Of a stretch of DNA of 64,000 nucleotides, positions 1 through 9,599 are shown piece after piece. The position numbers were made by a program, and so were the translations under genes. Each line of letters begins with the position of its first letter. Position 1 is the stretch's first letter. This stretch comes from Gonocerus acuteangulatus. Lineage: Eukaryota > Arthropoda > Insecta > Hemiptera > Coreidae. Under the pieces are notes generated by a model. It was not told the origin of the DNA, made no database searches, and saw nothing but the letters and a program-made list of their open reading frames with translations. The DNA lies in assembly GCA_946811695.1 (NCBI GenBank), contig OX328125.1:102830176-102894175 (forward strand), written 5' to 3'.

Positions 1-384
1 CAAAAAAGATTCTGAAGCAATTTTCGATTAGGCGATGTCAATCGGAGAAATAAGTGCTTAAAACTTCAAATGTGTTATGTTTTTTCTTTTGAACGGGGTT
101 TTTTCTTTGTACAGATCAATTTTTAATTGATTTTTTTTAAATTGAATTTATCTGTAAAATTAGTATTATAGTAAAAGAAAATAAGAAACTAGAGCGAACC
201 TACACAAGGACAGGTAGTCGGGTAGGAGGTATGGAACATTGCAACGGTGACCTATTTGGGATCATAAAGTATTTCATGAAAGGTCTAACCAAAATTATAA
301 CTCTTTCCATTTCAACCTTTCCAACATTAGGGATAAGAACGGAACCGCGCTAAGATGATGCAGTTCCTGCGAGTCGGACTTTTC
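1..384 (+). mobile_element. HelB element, 3' part (cut by window edge)
   Basis: The segment matches the right-hand part of the HelB copies at 35875-37264 and 57480-58247. Shared blocks include GGCGATGTCAATCGGAGAAA near base 32 and the terminal block GGAACCGCGCTAAGATGATG followed by CAGTTCCTGCGAGTCGGAC. The last ~45 bp hold the inverted subterminal repeat (GGAACCGCGCTAA), a short hairpin (GCAG-TTC-CTGC) and the T-rich end. The 5' part lies outside the window. It is non-coding. Confidence 0.7.
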
Positions 385-460
385 TATTATTCATGTGTTG
401 CTTTCTTTGCTATGAATGGTTTTTTACGTTTGTTTTCTTCAGTGTTTTATTGCTCGTTGT

Positions 461-690
461 TTTAGCACTTTCCTCCGAAGGAAAGTAGCTATTGAGGTTG
501 CACTCATGACGGAATTTTTGAAAAATTTCTTCGAATCTTTATCGATCCTACCTAGTAGACACCGAAAATGACCCACGGTAAAATTTATATATAGTTATAT
601 ATGTGTCCGTTAACACGATACAGGCCACAGTTTTTGTTTATTCGCCACGAAACTTAGGTATGTATTATTCCCCCATCAAACGATTTGTTG
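461..690 (+). mobile_element. HelA element, 5' fragment
   Basis: It begins TTTTAGCACTTTCCTCCGAA with the hairpin CTTTCCTCCGAAGGAAAG, followed by the conserved HelA block (GCTATTGAGG, ATCGATCCTACCTAGTAGAC) and a degenerate (TA)n, then the GTTAACACGAT block. The copy stops abruptly near 685, where a SINE-B 3' end begins. Other HelA starts are at 13636, 21553 and 22885. Confidence 0.75.
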
Positions 691-729
691 ATGCGCCCTA
701 ATAAAACAAAAAAAAAAACAAAAAAAAAC
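682..729 (+). mobile_element. SINE-B 3'-end relic
   Basis: GATTTGTTGATGCGCC followed by an A-rich tail matches the 3' end of the SINE-B relic at 33164-33232 read on the minus strand. Only the last ~20 bp and the tail remain. It abuts the truncated HelA fragment. Confidence 0.5.
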
Positions 730-1090
730 TACGATATAACCACACTTTTAATTTTTACACAATGAAAGTATTAGATAAAGAGAAGAAACCCATAAAACGA
801 AAAATAAAGGAAAATATACACATAATTAAAAATAAAAAAAAAACAGTAAACAAAAAAAGATATTAAATACCTGGATAAAATCTATTTTAATTTAATAAAC
901 AAGACGACATAAAATGAATTATTTTATAAAATGCAAAGAATTCTTTTGGAAGATCGACATTTACCCTAAAACAATCGATTTTAAACAGCTGATACCCAGT
1001 AGACATGATTGATCTTATCAGTCCAGAAGTGGCTCTACCTACGGAAGGTCCTCTAATAGATAGGCTGTAAGCATATTTTATTTTATATTA
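730..1090. other. AT-rich stretch without recognised features
   Basis: A- and T-rich sequence with A-runs. No open frame, terminal repeat or copy elsewhere in the window was recognised. The part after ~950 may belong to the Penelope-like tail suggested by the hammerhead-like motif just downstream, but no coding remnant supports that. Confidence 0.4.
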
Positions 1091-1099
1091 GTTTAAGTT

Positions 1100-1138
1100 C
1101 TCCTGAAGAGGCGTCATGAGGACGTGAAACATGTAGAG
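1100..1138 (+). ncRNA. Hammerhead-ribozyme-like motif (Penelope-type)
   Basis: The core CTGAAGA (1103-1109, matching CUGANGA) is followed by a potential stem II, GCGTC (1111-1115) pairing with GACGT (1121-1125) around ATGAG, then GAAA (1126-1129). A palindromic CATG (1130-1133) could form a minimal stem III, TA (1134-1135) is the UH site, and GAG (1136-1138) can pair with CTC (1100-1102) as stem I. Minimal hammerheads of this type with a palindromic stem III are known in Penelope-like retroelements. G1110 is unpaired and stem II ends in a G-U pair, so this copy may be decayed. No reverse transcriptase is visible nearby. Activity is inferred only. Confidence 0.5.
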
Positions 1139-1918
1139 CTGAATAAAGGAGTAGCGAAGAAAGTGTGTTTTTTATAAATTTGAACTTCTGCCACAGATAA
1201 ATATACTAGAAAAATAGGGTCACCATCTTATCATATAATATATTAAGTACACATATTACTAGTTGCTGCTAATTATTGATAGTCCGAGAGCCAGTAACCG
1301 CACATTTCATGAAGTGTTTTATGCACCTTGAAATTTTGCTATAATGTACCTCTTGTGTAGATAAGAAGGTAAGTATGTGTTTCCTTGACATACCATGGTG
1401 CACCAGGTACTGGACATAGTGGAAAGGTGCAAAACAATATTACCCAAAAATAGAGATTTATTCAGAAGCCAACTATCTTTAATAAAAAATGAAGACAATT
1501 TTACAATGAATAATAAATATGGCTGACACTTTTAAGGGGTATAACACGTAAAAAAAACACGCTCTCATTTATCCTAATATTAAATGAGAGTTTTATTCGC
1601 GATGCCATTTAAACCGGAACAGCTGTACAAGATCATGCGAGCAAGAACCAATGAGAGCACAGGGAACAACCACAACTGCGCAGTGCTCATATACACTCTT
1701 ACGGTTACGCACAGTGTATTCCAGTCTATCATAGGGAACATTTATTTTTATGTTTCCTGATAATTAAACCCCACAAAAGTGTCTGCCCTTTTGCAATTAT
1801 TTTCAAATATGTTTATTGAAGACGCTGTTTAAATCGCAGCGTGAATAAAGCACTTCATTTAATATTAAAAATAAAAACTAGGTACTTTTTTTTTAAATTT
1901 ACATTTTAACCCCCTTAA

Positions 1919-3409
1919 CCCTCCAAAGCCCATGACTATTCTATTTATTTTTATATTTTTTTTTGCATAAATGGGTTAATATGAAATCAATTAAAGTAAC
2001 TTTTAAGAAATTTTTGTTATAAAACAGTCAATGTGTAAAATAACATATGGTCCCCTAGAGGGGACCTTGGGCACTGGGTGTACAAGTATCTAAATCTGGT
2101 GTCTTTTAAAAATTCACTACATTTCATGAACAGACATTTTTTTTACTGCAAGTAAATAATAATAAAATGCATAAGTACATGATTGGTTGCCTATGATAAA
2201 TATTGGTTTTAGGAAAAATTATTTATTCCATGAAAATCGAAATAACAATGCGAATAAAGCCCTATATTGCAGCGGTCTCACTCATGAGTCTTACAATTCT
2301 TACATTGTGATTTTCTCGAATAGTTTCGGGGCAGCCAGTGTTTGGTATATTTAATTTTTGAAAGAGGTCTATGGTACTAAAAAATTGTCCACATAAAGGC
2401 TGTAAGGGCCAAATCCTTGGGGTAACCGGGAAGACACCTCAACTACTACCGATCCACCGAAGCCGTAACTATTCTTCAAGGGCATTCTAGCCGCTCTGAT
2501 AAAACAACATTTTAGAACCAAACCTTGTGGGCTTGCCATGGCGAGATGCTGCTTACAGTTATTTTTGAGTTTCGAAAAATCCGTTGGAACTTATACTTTC
2601 TTCTCCAAACATCCTTTCAAACATATTCAATTGAAGATAAGTTAGTGGAATTTCTGAATAATCTGTCTGTATAACCTTTATTCCCAGCTCTATTTGAAAA
2701 TTCACATTCCTCTTCAAGCCATTCAATTCTGCATTTGTAAGATTTCTCGTGTCTTTAGTTACTCTGGATTTATTTGACATAGTTTTTTTTTTTTACTGGC
2801 CGTTCTTTCTTTGTTGTCAGCGTTTTTTATTCCTTCTTTATTTACATCAGTTTTATTTTTTGTTTATTTATATCATTTAAAACATGTAATAATTATAATT
2901 ATTTTGATAAACTGACGTTATCTCATTTTATTTTGTGAAATAAAGTCAATTATTTCAAATATTTGAAGGTAGATATTTTATTGCCACCAATAAACAAATC
3001 AGAATTGATGAAGCCCCAGTGCCCAAGGTCCCCTAAGGGGGACCACTGAATTCAAAGAATACTTATGAACAGGGGTGTAATCAAATTCTCTCAAACTTTA
3101 TTTTATTTGATAAAAAAAATGTCCAGTAAATGATTTATACAGAAAGAAGTATAAAACTTAACCATTTTTTAGCCAAAACAAATGAAAATGGAATGAAGAT
3201 TCTAACCGGTTGTTATTTTGATTGTTGCAGTAACTTCAAATCCAATTAACTTTGTTATCTGTAACACTGGAGTGTTATAAATTTTCAGTAGTCTAAATCA
3301 ATACCTTATTTAACCATAGAAGTAAAAATCCTGAACCCCAACTGCTTGGAAAACTTTTAAACGAATGTGAAAAAGTGGTCCCCTGAAGGGGACCTTGGGC
3401 GTTGGAGGG
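1919..3409 (-). mobile_element. piggyBac-type element, decayed
   Basis: TTAA lies on both sides (1915-1918 and 3410-3413). The tips are inverted repeats: CCCTCCAAAGCCCA on the left and TGGGCGTTGGAGGG on the right (one internal mismatch). Three copies of an 18-bp palindrome, GGTCCCCTNNAGGGGACC-like, lie subterminally at 2049-2066, 3027-3044 and 3377-3394, each next to a GCCC/GGGC copy of the tip motif. The interior carries a broken piggyBac transposase on the minus strand. The element sits inside the right part of the TA-flanked element at 1282-3674 and is therefore younger than it. Confidence 0.85.
2237..2780 (-). pseudogene. piggyBac transposase remnant
   Basis: The family catalyses cut-and-paste transposition at TTAA. 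A 73-codon open start (2780-2559, beginning MSNKSRVTKD) has no recognised motif but lies where the transposase N terminus is expected. Downstream, at about 2475-2380, the minus strand reads YGFGGSVVVEV, then FGPYSLYVDNF. This matches the catalytic-core segment of piggyBac transposases (a conserved aspartate in the (F/V)DNFF motif). After a one-base frame change it continues as LNIPNTGCPETIRENHNV, matching the family's TG..RENR region. Most of the ~550-residue protein is absent, stops and a frameshift are present, and no cysteine-rich C terminus is seen. It is an internally deleted, inactive copy. Confidence 0.75.
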
Positions 3410-3764
3410 TTAAAAGTGCCTGCCATATTTATTATTAATTTTAAAATTCCCTTAATTTCCATTTTTTTTTCATTAATAATTGTTGGCTTCTGAATAAAAA
3501 ACTATTTTTGGGCAATACTGTTTTGCACCTTTCCCCTATGCGCGCAGTACCTGGTGCTCCAAGGTATGTCCAGGAAACACATTCTTACCTTCTTATCTAC
3601 TCAAGAGGTACATTATAGAAAAATTTCAGGGCGCATAAAACACTTCATGAAAAGTGCGTTACCAGCTCTCCGACTAAGAATATTTCTATGATAATTATTA
3701 AATTTGTCGAGGACACTATTAATGTGCATTTCCTTAAAACTAAGAATTAAATCTATTGTGTAAA

Positions 3765-3970
3765 TAGGTGGCCGTGAGCGTTAAGGCGTGAGCACTTAAC
3801 ACTCCCTGCCAAAGGTCGTGGTTTCGATTCCACTATGGGGTGGTGGCTTTTCTTTAGAAAAAAGAATAGGCATCAGCCCTATCTTGACTAGAAAACGTTG
3901 GTAACCTGTAGATAACCCGTCCCAAAATTCTTAGTTAATAATAATGGACGTTAAAATTTAAATAAATAAG
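3765..3970 (+). mobile_element. SINE-A copy 1 (tRNA-derived)
   Basis: The head contains a box A-like TGGCCGTGAGCG and a box B-like GGTTTCGATTCC, typical of tRNA-derived RNA polymerase III promoters. The body shares CTGTAGATAACCCGTCC and an AATAATAATGGACG tail with copies at 32937, 52747 and 54038. It ends in an A/T-rich TTTAAATAAATA tail. An 11-bp target-site duplication TATTGTGTAAA is visible at 3754-3764 and 3971-3981. The tRNA head is slightly degenerate, so it is a SINE rather than a tRNA gene. Confidence 0.8.
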
Positions 3971-4261
3971 TATTGTGTAAAAACTATAACATATCCCAAA
4001 CCATTTATTGTAAGTAAGTTTCTCGACGATAACTTTACCCGTTTTAATCGGAGAGAAAATAAGAAGGGGATATAGGAAGAGACAGACAGGCTAGAAACCC
4101 GATGACGTCTGTTATATCGATTATAGAGTTGATAATTCATTTCGATTCATCGACCTTGAAAACGTGCAATAAATAAACAGACTCATTTACGATGTAGACA
4201 CTCGGATGCAGTCCAGGATTGGCCATTCATAACATAATATTGTATTTATTTACTCGATAGT

Positions 4262-4607
4262 GGGGGCGAGGTTAGCTCAGTGGTAGAGCACTCGACTAAT
4301 GAACTGGAGGACCAGGTTCAAAACCCTAGCGCGCACTAAAGATTTTTTCTTCTAGTGCCGTCGTTCGAGGGTTGGATTTGGGGTCCCAGATCGTCCCTAG
4401 GGCAACCCAGCCTTTAATTAATTTATCAATGGGTACCCTGGTGCTAATGACTCTAGCAGTCGAAGTAGGAAGGGAAAAATCAGGCGGCCGGAGCTCAGTA
4501 CTGACCATACTATCTCCCTAGTGTGCCGTATGGTCAAGAATCAGATACCTCTACAGTCTCTCTGCCCCTCTGGGCCCTTGTGGCCTATTACGGGACGGTT
4601 TTTTTTT
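4262..4607 (+). mobile_element. SINE-C copy 1, full length (tRNA-derived)
   Basis: The head reads GGTTAGCTCAGTGGTAGAGC (box A) and GGTTCAAAACC (box B). A ~260-bp body follows that is shared with the minus-strand copy at 20243-20535 (AAGATTTTTTCTTCTAGTG, CTGATTTTTCCC-type blocks, GTGTGCCGTATGGTC). A short duplication ACTCGATAGT / ACTCGCTAGT flanks it (4252-4261 and 4608-4617, one mismatch). In the direction of the tRNA head the element ends in a T-run, not an A-run, which is unusual for a SINE. Confidence 0.75.
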
Positions 4608-4772
4608 ACTCGCTAGTTTAAAATATATTTTTAGACATCATGCCTTTTAGAATGCGTTAGAATTCTTATTAATTACTTAAAACATTTTTCATTCGTTCAT
4701 TGTTGTTTAGGATATAGTTTTACGAGGCGATCAACTGTGGGACTATTCTTTTGAGTGGTTGGGGGGTCATTA

Positions 4773-4905
4773 GCCTTTTTTTTTTTTTTTTTACGCCGCA
4801 TCGACAAATCTGGGCCATTCGCGCCGACATCCAGGGTGCAGCTAGGAATTTTCTCAACCCGGTGGGGAGCGAACCCACTATCTCCCGCTTTAGAATCTAA
4901 GGCGC
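4773..4905 (-). mobile_element. SINE-B copy, truncated
   Basis: A run of ~18 T (the A tail read on this strand) is followed by the inverted SINE-B body: ACGCCGCATCGAC, GGGTGCAGC, then GAGCGAACCCAC, which is the inverted box B, and TCTCCCGCTT. The 5' part of the tRNA-like head is lost after GGCGCTAA. Compare the fuller copies at 55193 and 57997. Confidence 0.7.
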
Positions 4906-4959
4906 TAAATATCTTTGAAACTGTTCCGGCTCCTCCGCTATTTATGTATATTTAATTTA

Positions 4960-5342
4960 GAGTTCCGTGACATAGACGAAAAACTCTATCGACGTCAATC
5001 AATGTTAAATAGCAAAATAAAAATAAATAGAAAAAAAAGAAATAAAGAAAAAAAAAGAAAGAAAAGATAGTAACAAGAAAAAGAAGAACTGTGACAAAGA
5101 CAAAGAACAAACAAAACAAAATAAATGAAATGCAAATTAATAAATGAACAAATACAACATGAAAAGAAAAAATAAATGGATTTAAAAAAAATATATATAT
5201 ATATATAATTAGATAAAATAAAATATTATTAAGGAATACAAAGAGATATAACGTGAGGAACTCTCAACAAAACGCTAAAAATAAAATAAAAAGTATTAAT
5301 ATCAGTTAAAAAGTTGAATAAGTTAAATTTTGGTGTCTAAGC
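4960..5342. other. A-rich non-coding stretch
   Basis: Strongly A-rich on the + strand with AAAAAGAAA runs and a short (TA)n near 5193. It directly follows, on the minus strand, the LINE coding remnant that ends near 5343, so part of it may be that LINE's 3' untranslated region. No copy elsewhere was recognised. Confidence 0.4.
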
Positions 5343-6034
5343 GTGTGTTTTATAAATATTTAAGTAGTGAAGCTATGTGTGGGCTACCTTCTGTCAGTGA
5401 GTCCCGTAAGTCGTAGGAAATATTTACATTACTGCTGTTCTGCAGTTCGTAAGTATGTGTTTGACGGTCAAGGTTTCGTTACACAATCTGCAAGTTGGTC
5501 TGTCCTTTCTGTCTAGTAGGTAGGAATGGGTAAGTAAGGTGTGTCCACTACGAAGCCTGGATAGGATGACTTCGTCCCGACGGGAGAAGTGTTCATTTGT
5601 CCAGGCTTTCGTTGTATTTTTCATTTATCTTAATTTGGCTTCAGTTTTTAGCCACTCACTTTCCCACTCGTACAGTATGTTAGTTTGTAATGTTTTGTAT
5701 AAGTCCGATAAAGTCACAGTATTCAAGTCAAGCGTAGGTCTTTTCGTCGCTAGTTTCGCTTCGAATCAGTACAAATAGCAATGCTGTCGTTTCCTCTGTC
5801 TTGAATGTTTGTCAGTGCTAACTGTATTCCTTATAGTTCGGCTGTATAAGGTCGTTTCGTCTGGTAGTCTTAGTAAGTAAGTGTTATTGTCAACAATTCC
5901 AGCTGATCCTGTTCCGAATTTCGTCTTGGATCCGTCAGTGTAAGCGAACAATTTATTAGTATCTTGTCTCAGAATCGAGTTTGCCAGGTGTTTGCAGAAT
6001 ATGGAAGATGTTGGTTCCGGATTGAACTATTTAC
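5343..6034 (-). pseudogene. LINE ORF2 C-terminal remnant with RNase H
   Basis: Reading the minus strand from ~6030: a hydrophilic lead-in, then FAYTDGSKTKFGTGSAGIV (first RNase H aspartate in YTDGSK). After a frame change come YTAEL (glutamate) and DRGNDSIAICTDSK (second aspartate), an RNase H arrangement found in the I/Jockey-like LINE groups. A linker and the tail RRDEVILSRLRSGHTLLTHS follow, ending in a cysteine/histidine segment (CRLCNETLTVKHILTNC). A last frame change gives LTEGSPHIASLLKYL. At least three frame changes and two in-frame stops show it is dead. The endonuclease and reverse transcriptase domains are missing (5' truncation). The tail is shared in kind with the fragments at 6790, 21373, 34598 and 61050. 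Confidence 0.8.
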
Positions 6035-6089
6035 GAGCTGTGTTTGGTTGATATGGTGTGTTTGGTTAATCGAGGTTTTACTTTATATA

Positions 6090-6110
6090 TATATATATAT
6101 TATTAGTGTC
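6090..6110. repeat. Short (TA)n microsatellite
   Basis: About ten TA dinucleotides just beyond the 5' truncation point of the LINE remnant. Confidence 0.8.
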
Positions 6111-6182
6111 TGTTAAAAATAAAACATAGGTACACAAAAGTGGTGAAAAACTGCAGGGAAACCTCTCGATATCATACGAAAA

Positions 6183-6246
6183 TTAAGACAGAGAGAGAGG
6201 GAGAGAGAGGGAGGGAGAGAGAGAGAGAGAGAGTGAGAGAGAGAGA
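6183..6246 (+). repeat. (GA)n microsatellite
   Basis: Imperfect GA/GGGA repeat of ~60 bp. Open frames through it (RERERE and SLSLSL) are low-complexity artefacts. Confidence 0.9.
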
Positions 6247-6789
6247 TCCTTGGCCGGGTATAAGAGAATCGATGAAGGTTGCTGCAAGGCTATGTGCGAG
6301 GGAGCGCATTGCGGTGCCTCCCCCTCCCCCTCCCTGCCCACGCACTGTCACTACCCTCTCTCTTCCTCCCTGTATCGTGTGTTTGTTTGTATGTGTGTTT
6401 GTGAGTGTTCGAATAAACTCATGCATTGATGTGAGTTTAATGGTGTGTTGTTTACAGCTCTTCGGTTTTATGGGCTTAGTGATGTGTCTCTGTGTGAGAG
6501 TGTGAGAATTATAGGTTCAAAGCATTGATCCTACGATTTGTAAGAGGATTAAAAATAGTACTCACGGAAATGTTGCAACTCATGATTACTAAACCTTGAT
6601 TTAAAATAAAATTACTTTCCAAAGGTTTTCTATTTTTTTTTTTTCACTTTTATTCCGGAATGTGTCACATGACATTGTCGCTTTCAGCATCCAAACGACC
6701 TATCAGAACCACAGAGGAAATTTATGTTTATTTTATGTGGCCCTAATTAGAGAATAAGACATTGACTATCAATTATCAATAATTGAGCA
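6247..6789. other. Unassigned non-coding stretch
   Basis: Mixed sequence with a C-rich patch near 6318-6345 and GT-rich stretches to ~6510. AT-rich repeats of the type ATCAATTATTGA occur at 6768-6802, just before the next LINE remnant. No family was recognised. Confidence 0.4.
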
Positions 6790-7495
6790 TCAATTATTGA
6801 CTATATGGATGAGTTGGCAAACTGTCCGGCAAGAAATGAGAGATAACAAGCTCCGAGAGATAAAAGGAAGTGTCAATCCATGGAAGATATCCACAAATGA
6901 TACAAGGAGGAAAGAAGTAGTCTTAACCCGAATGAGGATCGGCCATATAAACCTCACACATTGCTTACTCATGTCAAAGGACCCTCCACCGATTTGCACC
7001 TCATGCTATGTGCTGCTCAATGTGAAGCACATCTTGACTAATTACAGGGCTTATGAGCAACTGAAAGAGCATCACCAACTATCAGATTCCTTAGATCAAT
7101 TCTAGGTGATAACACCAACCAAGTGGAGCGGCTTTTTGACTTTTTAAGGGCCGTCAAGTTGATGGACAAAATCCAGATAGTACCTACACAACTGATATGC
7201 TCTTATGTATATTTTATTCATTTATTCATAATTTGTTATTATTATTATATTTTTTTATGTTTTATTATTATTTTTGAGGCTCTATTTTCATTAATTTGTT
7301 TGTTTGACAAGCAATTAAGCATTTCTATTTTGTCGTTTGAACTAAATGTGGACAAATATTAATGGAAATTTAATCAGAATTTACACAGATTAATTCTTAT
7401 TACATTATTAAAATGAAAATGACTACCTAAAGGAATGACGTTAATGGCCTTCAGGCCATATTATGACTCGCCATAATAAAATATAAATAAAACAA
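6790..7495 (+). pseudogene. LINE C-terminal remnant and 3' UTR
   Basis: From ~6800 the + strand reads a tryptophan-containing lead-in and NKLREIKGSVNPWK, then VVLTRMRIGHINLTHCLLMS, CTSC, and VKHILTNY. This is the region that follows RNase H in I/Jockey-type LINEs. A frame change near 7085 moves the terminal part to another frame (VERLFDFLRAVKLMDKI). The usual terminal stop after DKI is missing, so the frame runs on into AT-rich 3' sequence. The 3' end carries a hairpin GGCCTTCAGGCC at ~7448 and an AATAAAATATAAATAAAAC tail. 5' truncated and inactive. Confidence 0.75.
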
Positions 7496-7627
7496 AAAAA
7501 ATTATCGACCCATATTCTCACAAACTCTCAGAAGTTGTAAATAACCAACTTCTGGCCGACTATCAATGTAGAATCACGCTAAATCATTCAACAATGGACC
7601 ACCTGTGAGATGAAAAATTGAAATACT

Positions 7628-8504
7628 AAAAGTATTTATTTCGACAAAACTGATGATACCACATTGTTCTTCTACAAATTAATACAGATGTATTTATTTC
7701 GACATAACTAATGATACCACATTATTCTTCTACAAATTAATACAGATGTATTTATTTCGACAAAACTGATGATACCACATTGTTCTTCTACAAATTAATA
7801 CAGATGTATTTATTTCGACATAACTAATGATACCACATTATTCTTCTACAAATTAATACAGATGTATTTATTTCGACATAACTAATGATACCACATTATT
7901 CTTCTACAAATTAATACAGATGTATTTATTTCGACATAACTAATGATACCACATTATTCTTCTACAAATTAATACAGATGTATTTATTTCGACAAAACTG
8001 ATGATACCACATTGTTCTTCTACAAACTAATACAGATGTATTTATTTCGACATAACTAATGATACCACATTATTCTTCTACAAATTAATACAGATGTATT
8101 TATTTCGACATAACTAATGATACCACATTATTCTTCTACAAATTAATACAGATGTATTTATTTCGACAAAACTGATGATATCACATTATTCTTCTACAAA
8201 TTAATACAGATGTATTTATTTCGACAAAACTGATGATACCACATTGTTCTTCTACAAATTAATACAGATGTATTTATTTCGACAAAACTGATGATACCAC
8301 ATTGTTCTTCTACAAATTAATACAGATGTATTTATTTCGACATAAATAATGATACCACATTATTCTTCTACAAATTAATACAGATGTATTTATTTCGACA
8401 TAACTAATGATACCACATTATTCTTCTACAAATTAATACAGATGTATTTATTTCGACATAACTAATGATACCACATTATTCTTTTACAAATTAATACAGA
8501 TGTA
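7628..8504. repeat. 58-bp tandem repeat, ~15 copies
   Basis: The unit contains TGTATTTATTTCGACA, then TGATACCACATT and TTCTTCTACAAATTAATACA. Two monomer types recur: CATAACTAATGATACC...ATTATTC and CAAAACTGATGATACC...TTGTTC. These two linked differences are shuffled along the array, as expected for unequal exchange or conversion. Period 58 is not a multiple of three and no coding frame survives. Confidence 0.9.
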
Positions 8505-8529
8505 AACAAAATAAAATTACAATCACTCT

Positions 8530-9130
8530 AAATGTTTCTTATCACTATAAAAGGTCAGCTGATACCACACGGTATCTATTTTATAATATTATTTTTTTTT
8601 TATCGTTCTGAAGGGTGTAATATTATTTTTATTTGCGGTTCATTTCAATTATGATGGCAGACCTTGAATTACTAGAAATAAACTGTGATTCTTTCCCTCG
8701 TAGAGTTTACGCTATACCTGGTGATGGTCCATCCAAGGTAATAATATCCCGAACCCTTGTTCAGCATCCTCACCCATCAGCATCCCTAGTCACAACACTT
8801 CTTTGTACTGCTCGCAAATATAATGAGTGTTTCGAGATGACATCTTGGAAACATAAATTTTCAAATTTTAACGTCCATTTATTATTGACAACGAGTTGTA
8901 ACCTGTATTGGTTAAACTCCTGTTACCGGTACCCTACAGAAAACTGGTTATCTCTAGGTTATCTGTTACTTGACACTTGTCCGGAGCGCCCCAGTGTCAA
9001 GAAACATTATACTTTGATTATTTGTCATTTGACGAATAACTTATAGGACGACGGGAACCGTGCTATGATACACTGCCCAAAATTAAAAGTAGTAGATTTT
9101 GATGAATTTTTGAAACACTTAATAAATAAA
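8530..9130 (+). repeat. Repeat family R4, copy 1
   Basis: Similar to 52380-53480 (+) and 53560-54023 (-). Shared blocks include AGTTTACGCTATACCTGGTG, CCTCACCCATCAGCATCCC, TTGGTTAAACTCCTGTTACC-like and GGAGCGCCCCAGTGTCA. An open frame of 137 codons crosses this copy (8633-9046), but the other copies have stops in the corresponding frame, so I treat it as chance. Probably a non-autonomous transposon; its ends are uncertain here. Confidence 0.6.
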
Positions 9131-9194
9131 TAAATATCTAACTATATAACCTTCCTCATAGTGCTACAACTGAAGTAATCATTATTTCTTATTT

Positions 9195-9545
9195 TATTGC
9201 AAAGATTAATTCTTTCCTTACTAAAGACTTCTGTAGAAGTCGAAGTAGAGCCGTGCTCCTGGAACGAAGGACTTGTACAGCAGTCGAGAGCTGCCGTGCC
9301 CTTGGAACGAAGGACTTGTACAGCAGACGAGAGCTGCCGTGCCCCTGGAACGAAGGACTTGTACAGCAGTCGAGAGCTGCCGTGCCCTTGGAACGAAGGA
9401 CTTGTACAGCAGTCGAGAGTTGCCGTAACCCTGGAACGAAGGACTTGTACAGCAGTCGAGAGCTGCCGTGCCCTTGGAACGAAGGACTTGTACAGCAGTC
9501 GAGAGCTGCCGTGCCCCTGGAACGAAGGACTTGTACAGTTGTCCG
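9195..9545 (+). repeat. 43-bp minisatellite, ~6-7 units
   Basis: The unit contains TGGAACGAAGGACTTGTACA and GCAGTCGAGAGCTGCCGTGC. Because 43 is not divisible by three, the frame rotates and two overlapping frames stay open; these are not evidence of a gene. The left flank (TTTCCTTACTAAAGACTTC, GTAGAAGTCGAAG) and one unit recur in inverted orientation at 21296-21372, so the array expanded from a dispersed repeat. Confidence 0.85.
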
Positions 9546-9599
9546 ACCCTTCTCTCTCGCTTACCAGCTCCCTACGGCTAACTTTCCCAGGAGTTTGAC

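Larger units (their letters stand above)
1282..3674. mobile_element. TA-flanked DNA element with ~250-bp terminal inverted repeats
   Basis: The left arm (about 1282-1535) and right arm (about 3414-3674) are inverted copies. Landmarks are GTCCGAGAGC against GCTCTCCGAC at the tips, TTCATGAAGTGTTTTATGC against GCATAAAACACTTCATGAA, and the CACCAGGTACTGG block. Both tips abut TA (1280-1281 and 3675-3676), as in Tc1/mariner-type insertions. A third copy of one tip lies at 62527-62668, also ending in TA. No transposase is visible in the interior (1536-1914). A piggyBac element interrupts the right side at a TTAA. The family is probably non-autonomous; the superfamily is inferred from the TA only. 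Confidence 0.7.

Noticed and set aside
4262..4340. Functional tRNA gene at the SINE-C head
   Set aside because: Boxes A and B are present, but the acceptor stem does not close well and the head is followed by the SINE body and a target duplication.
6140..6505. RERERE / SLSLSL frames over (GA)n
   Set aside because: Low-complexity translation of a GA microsatellite with no flanking gene structure.
7628..8504. CRISPR array
   Set aside because: Units are contiguous and near-identical over the full period with no variable spacers; this is eukaryotic DNA. The same applies to satA, satB and the other minisatellites.
8633..9046. 137-residue frame in R4 copy 1
   Set aside because: The other two R4 copies have stops and indels in the matching frame; no protein motif seen.
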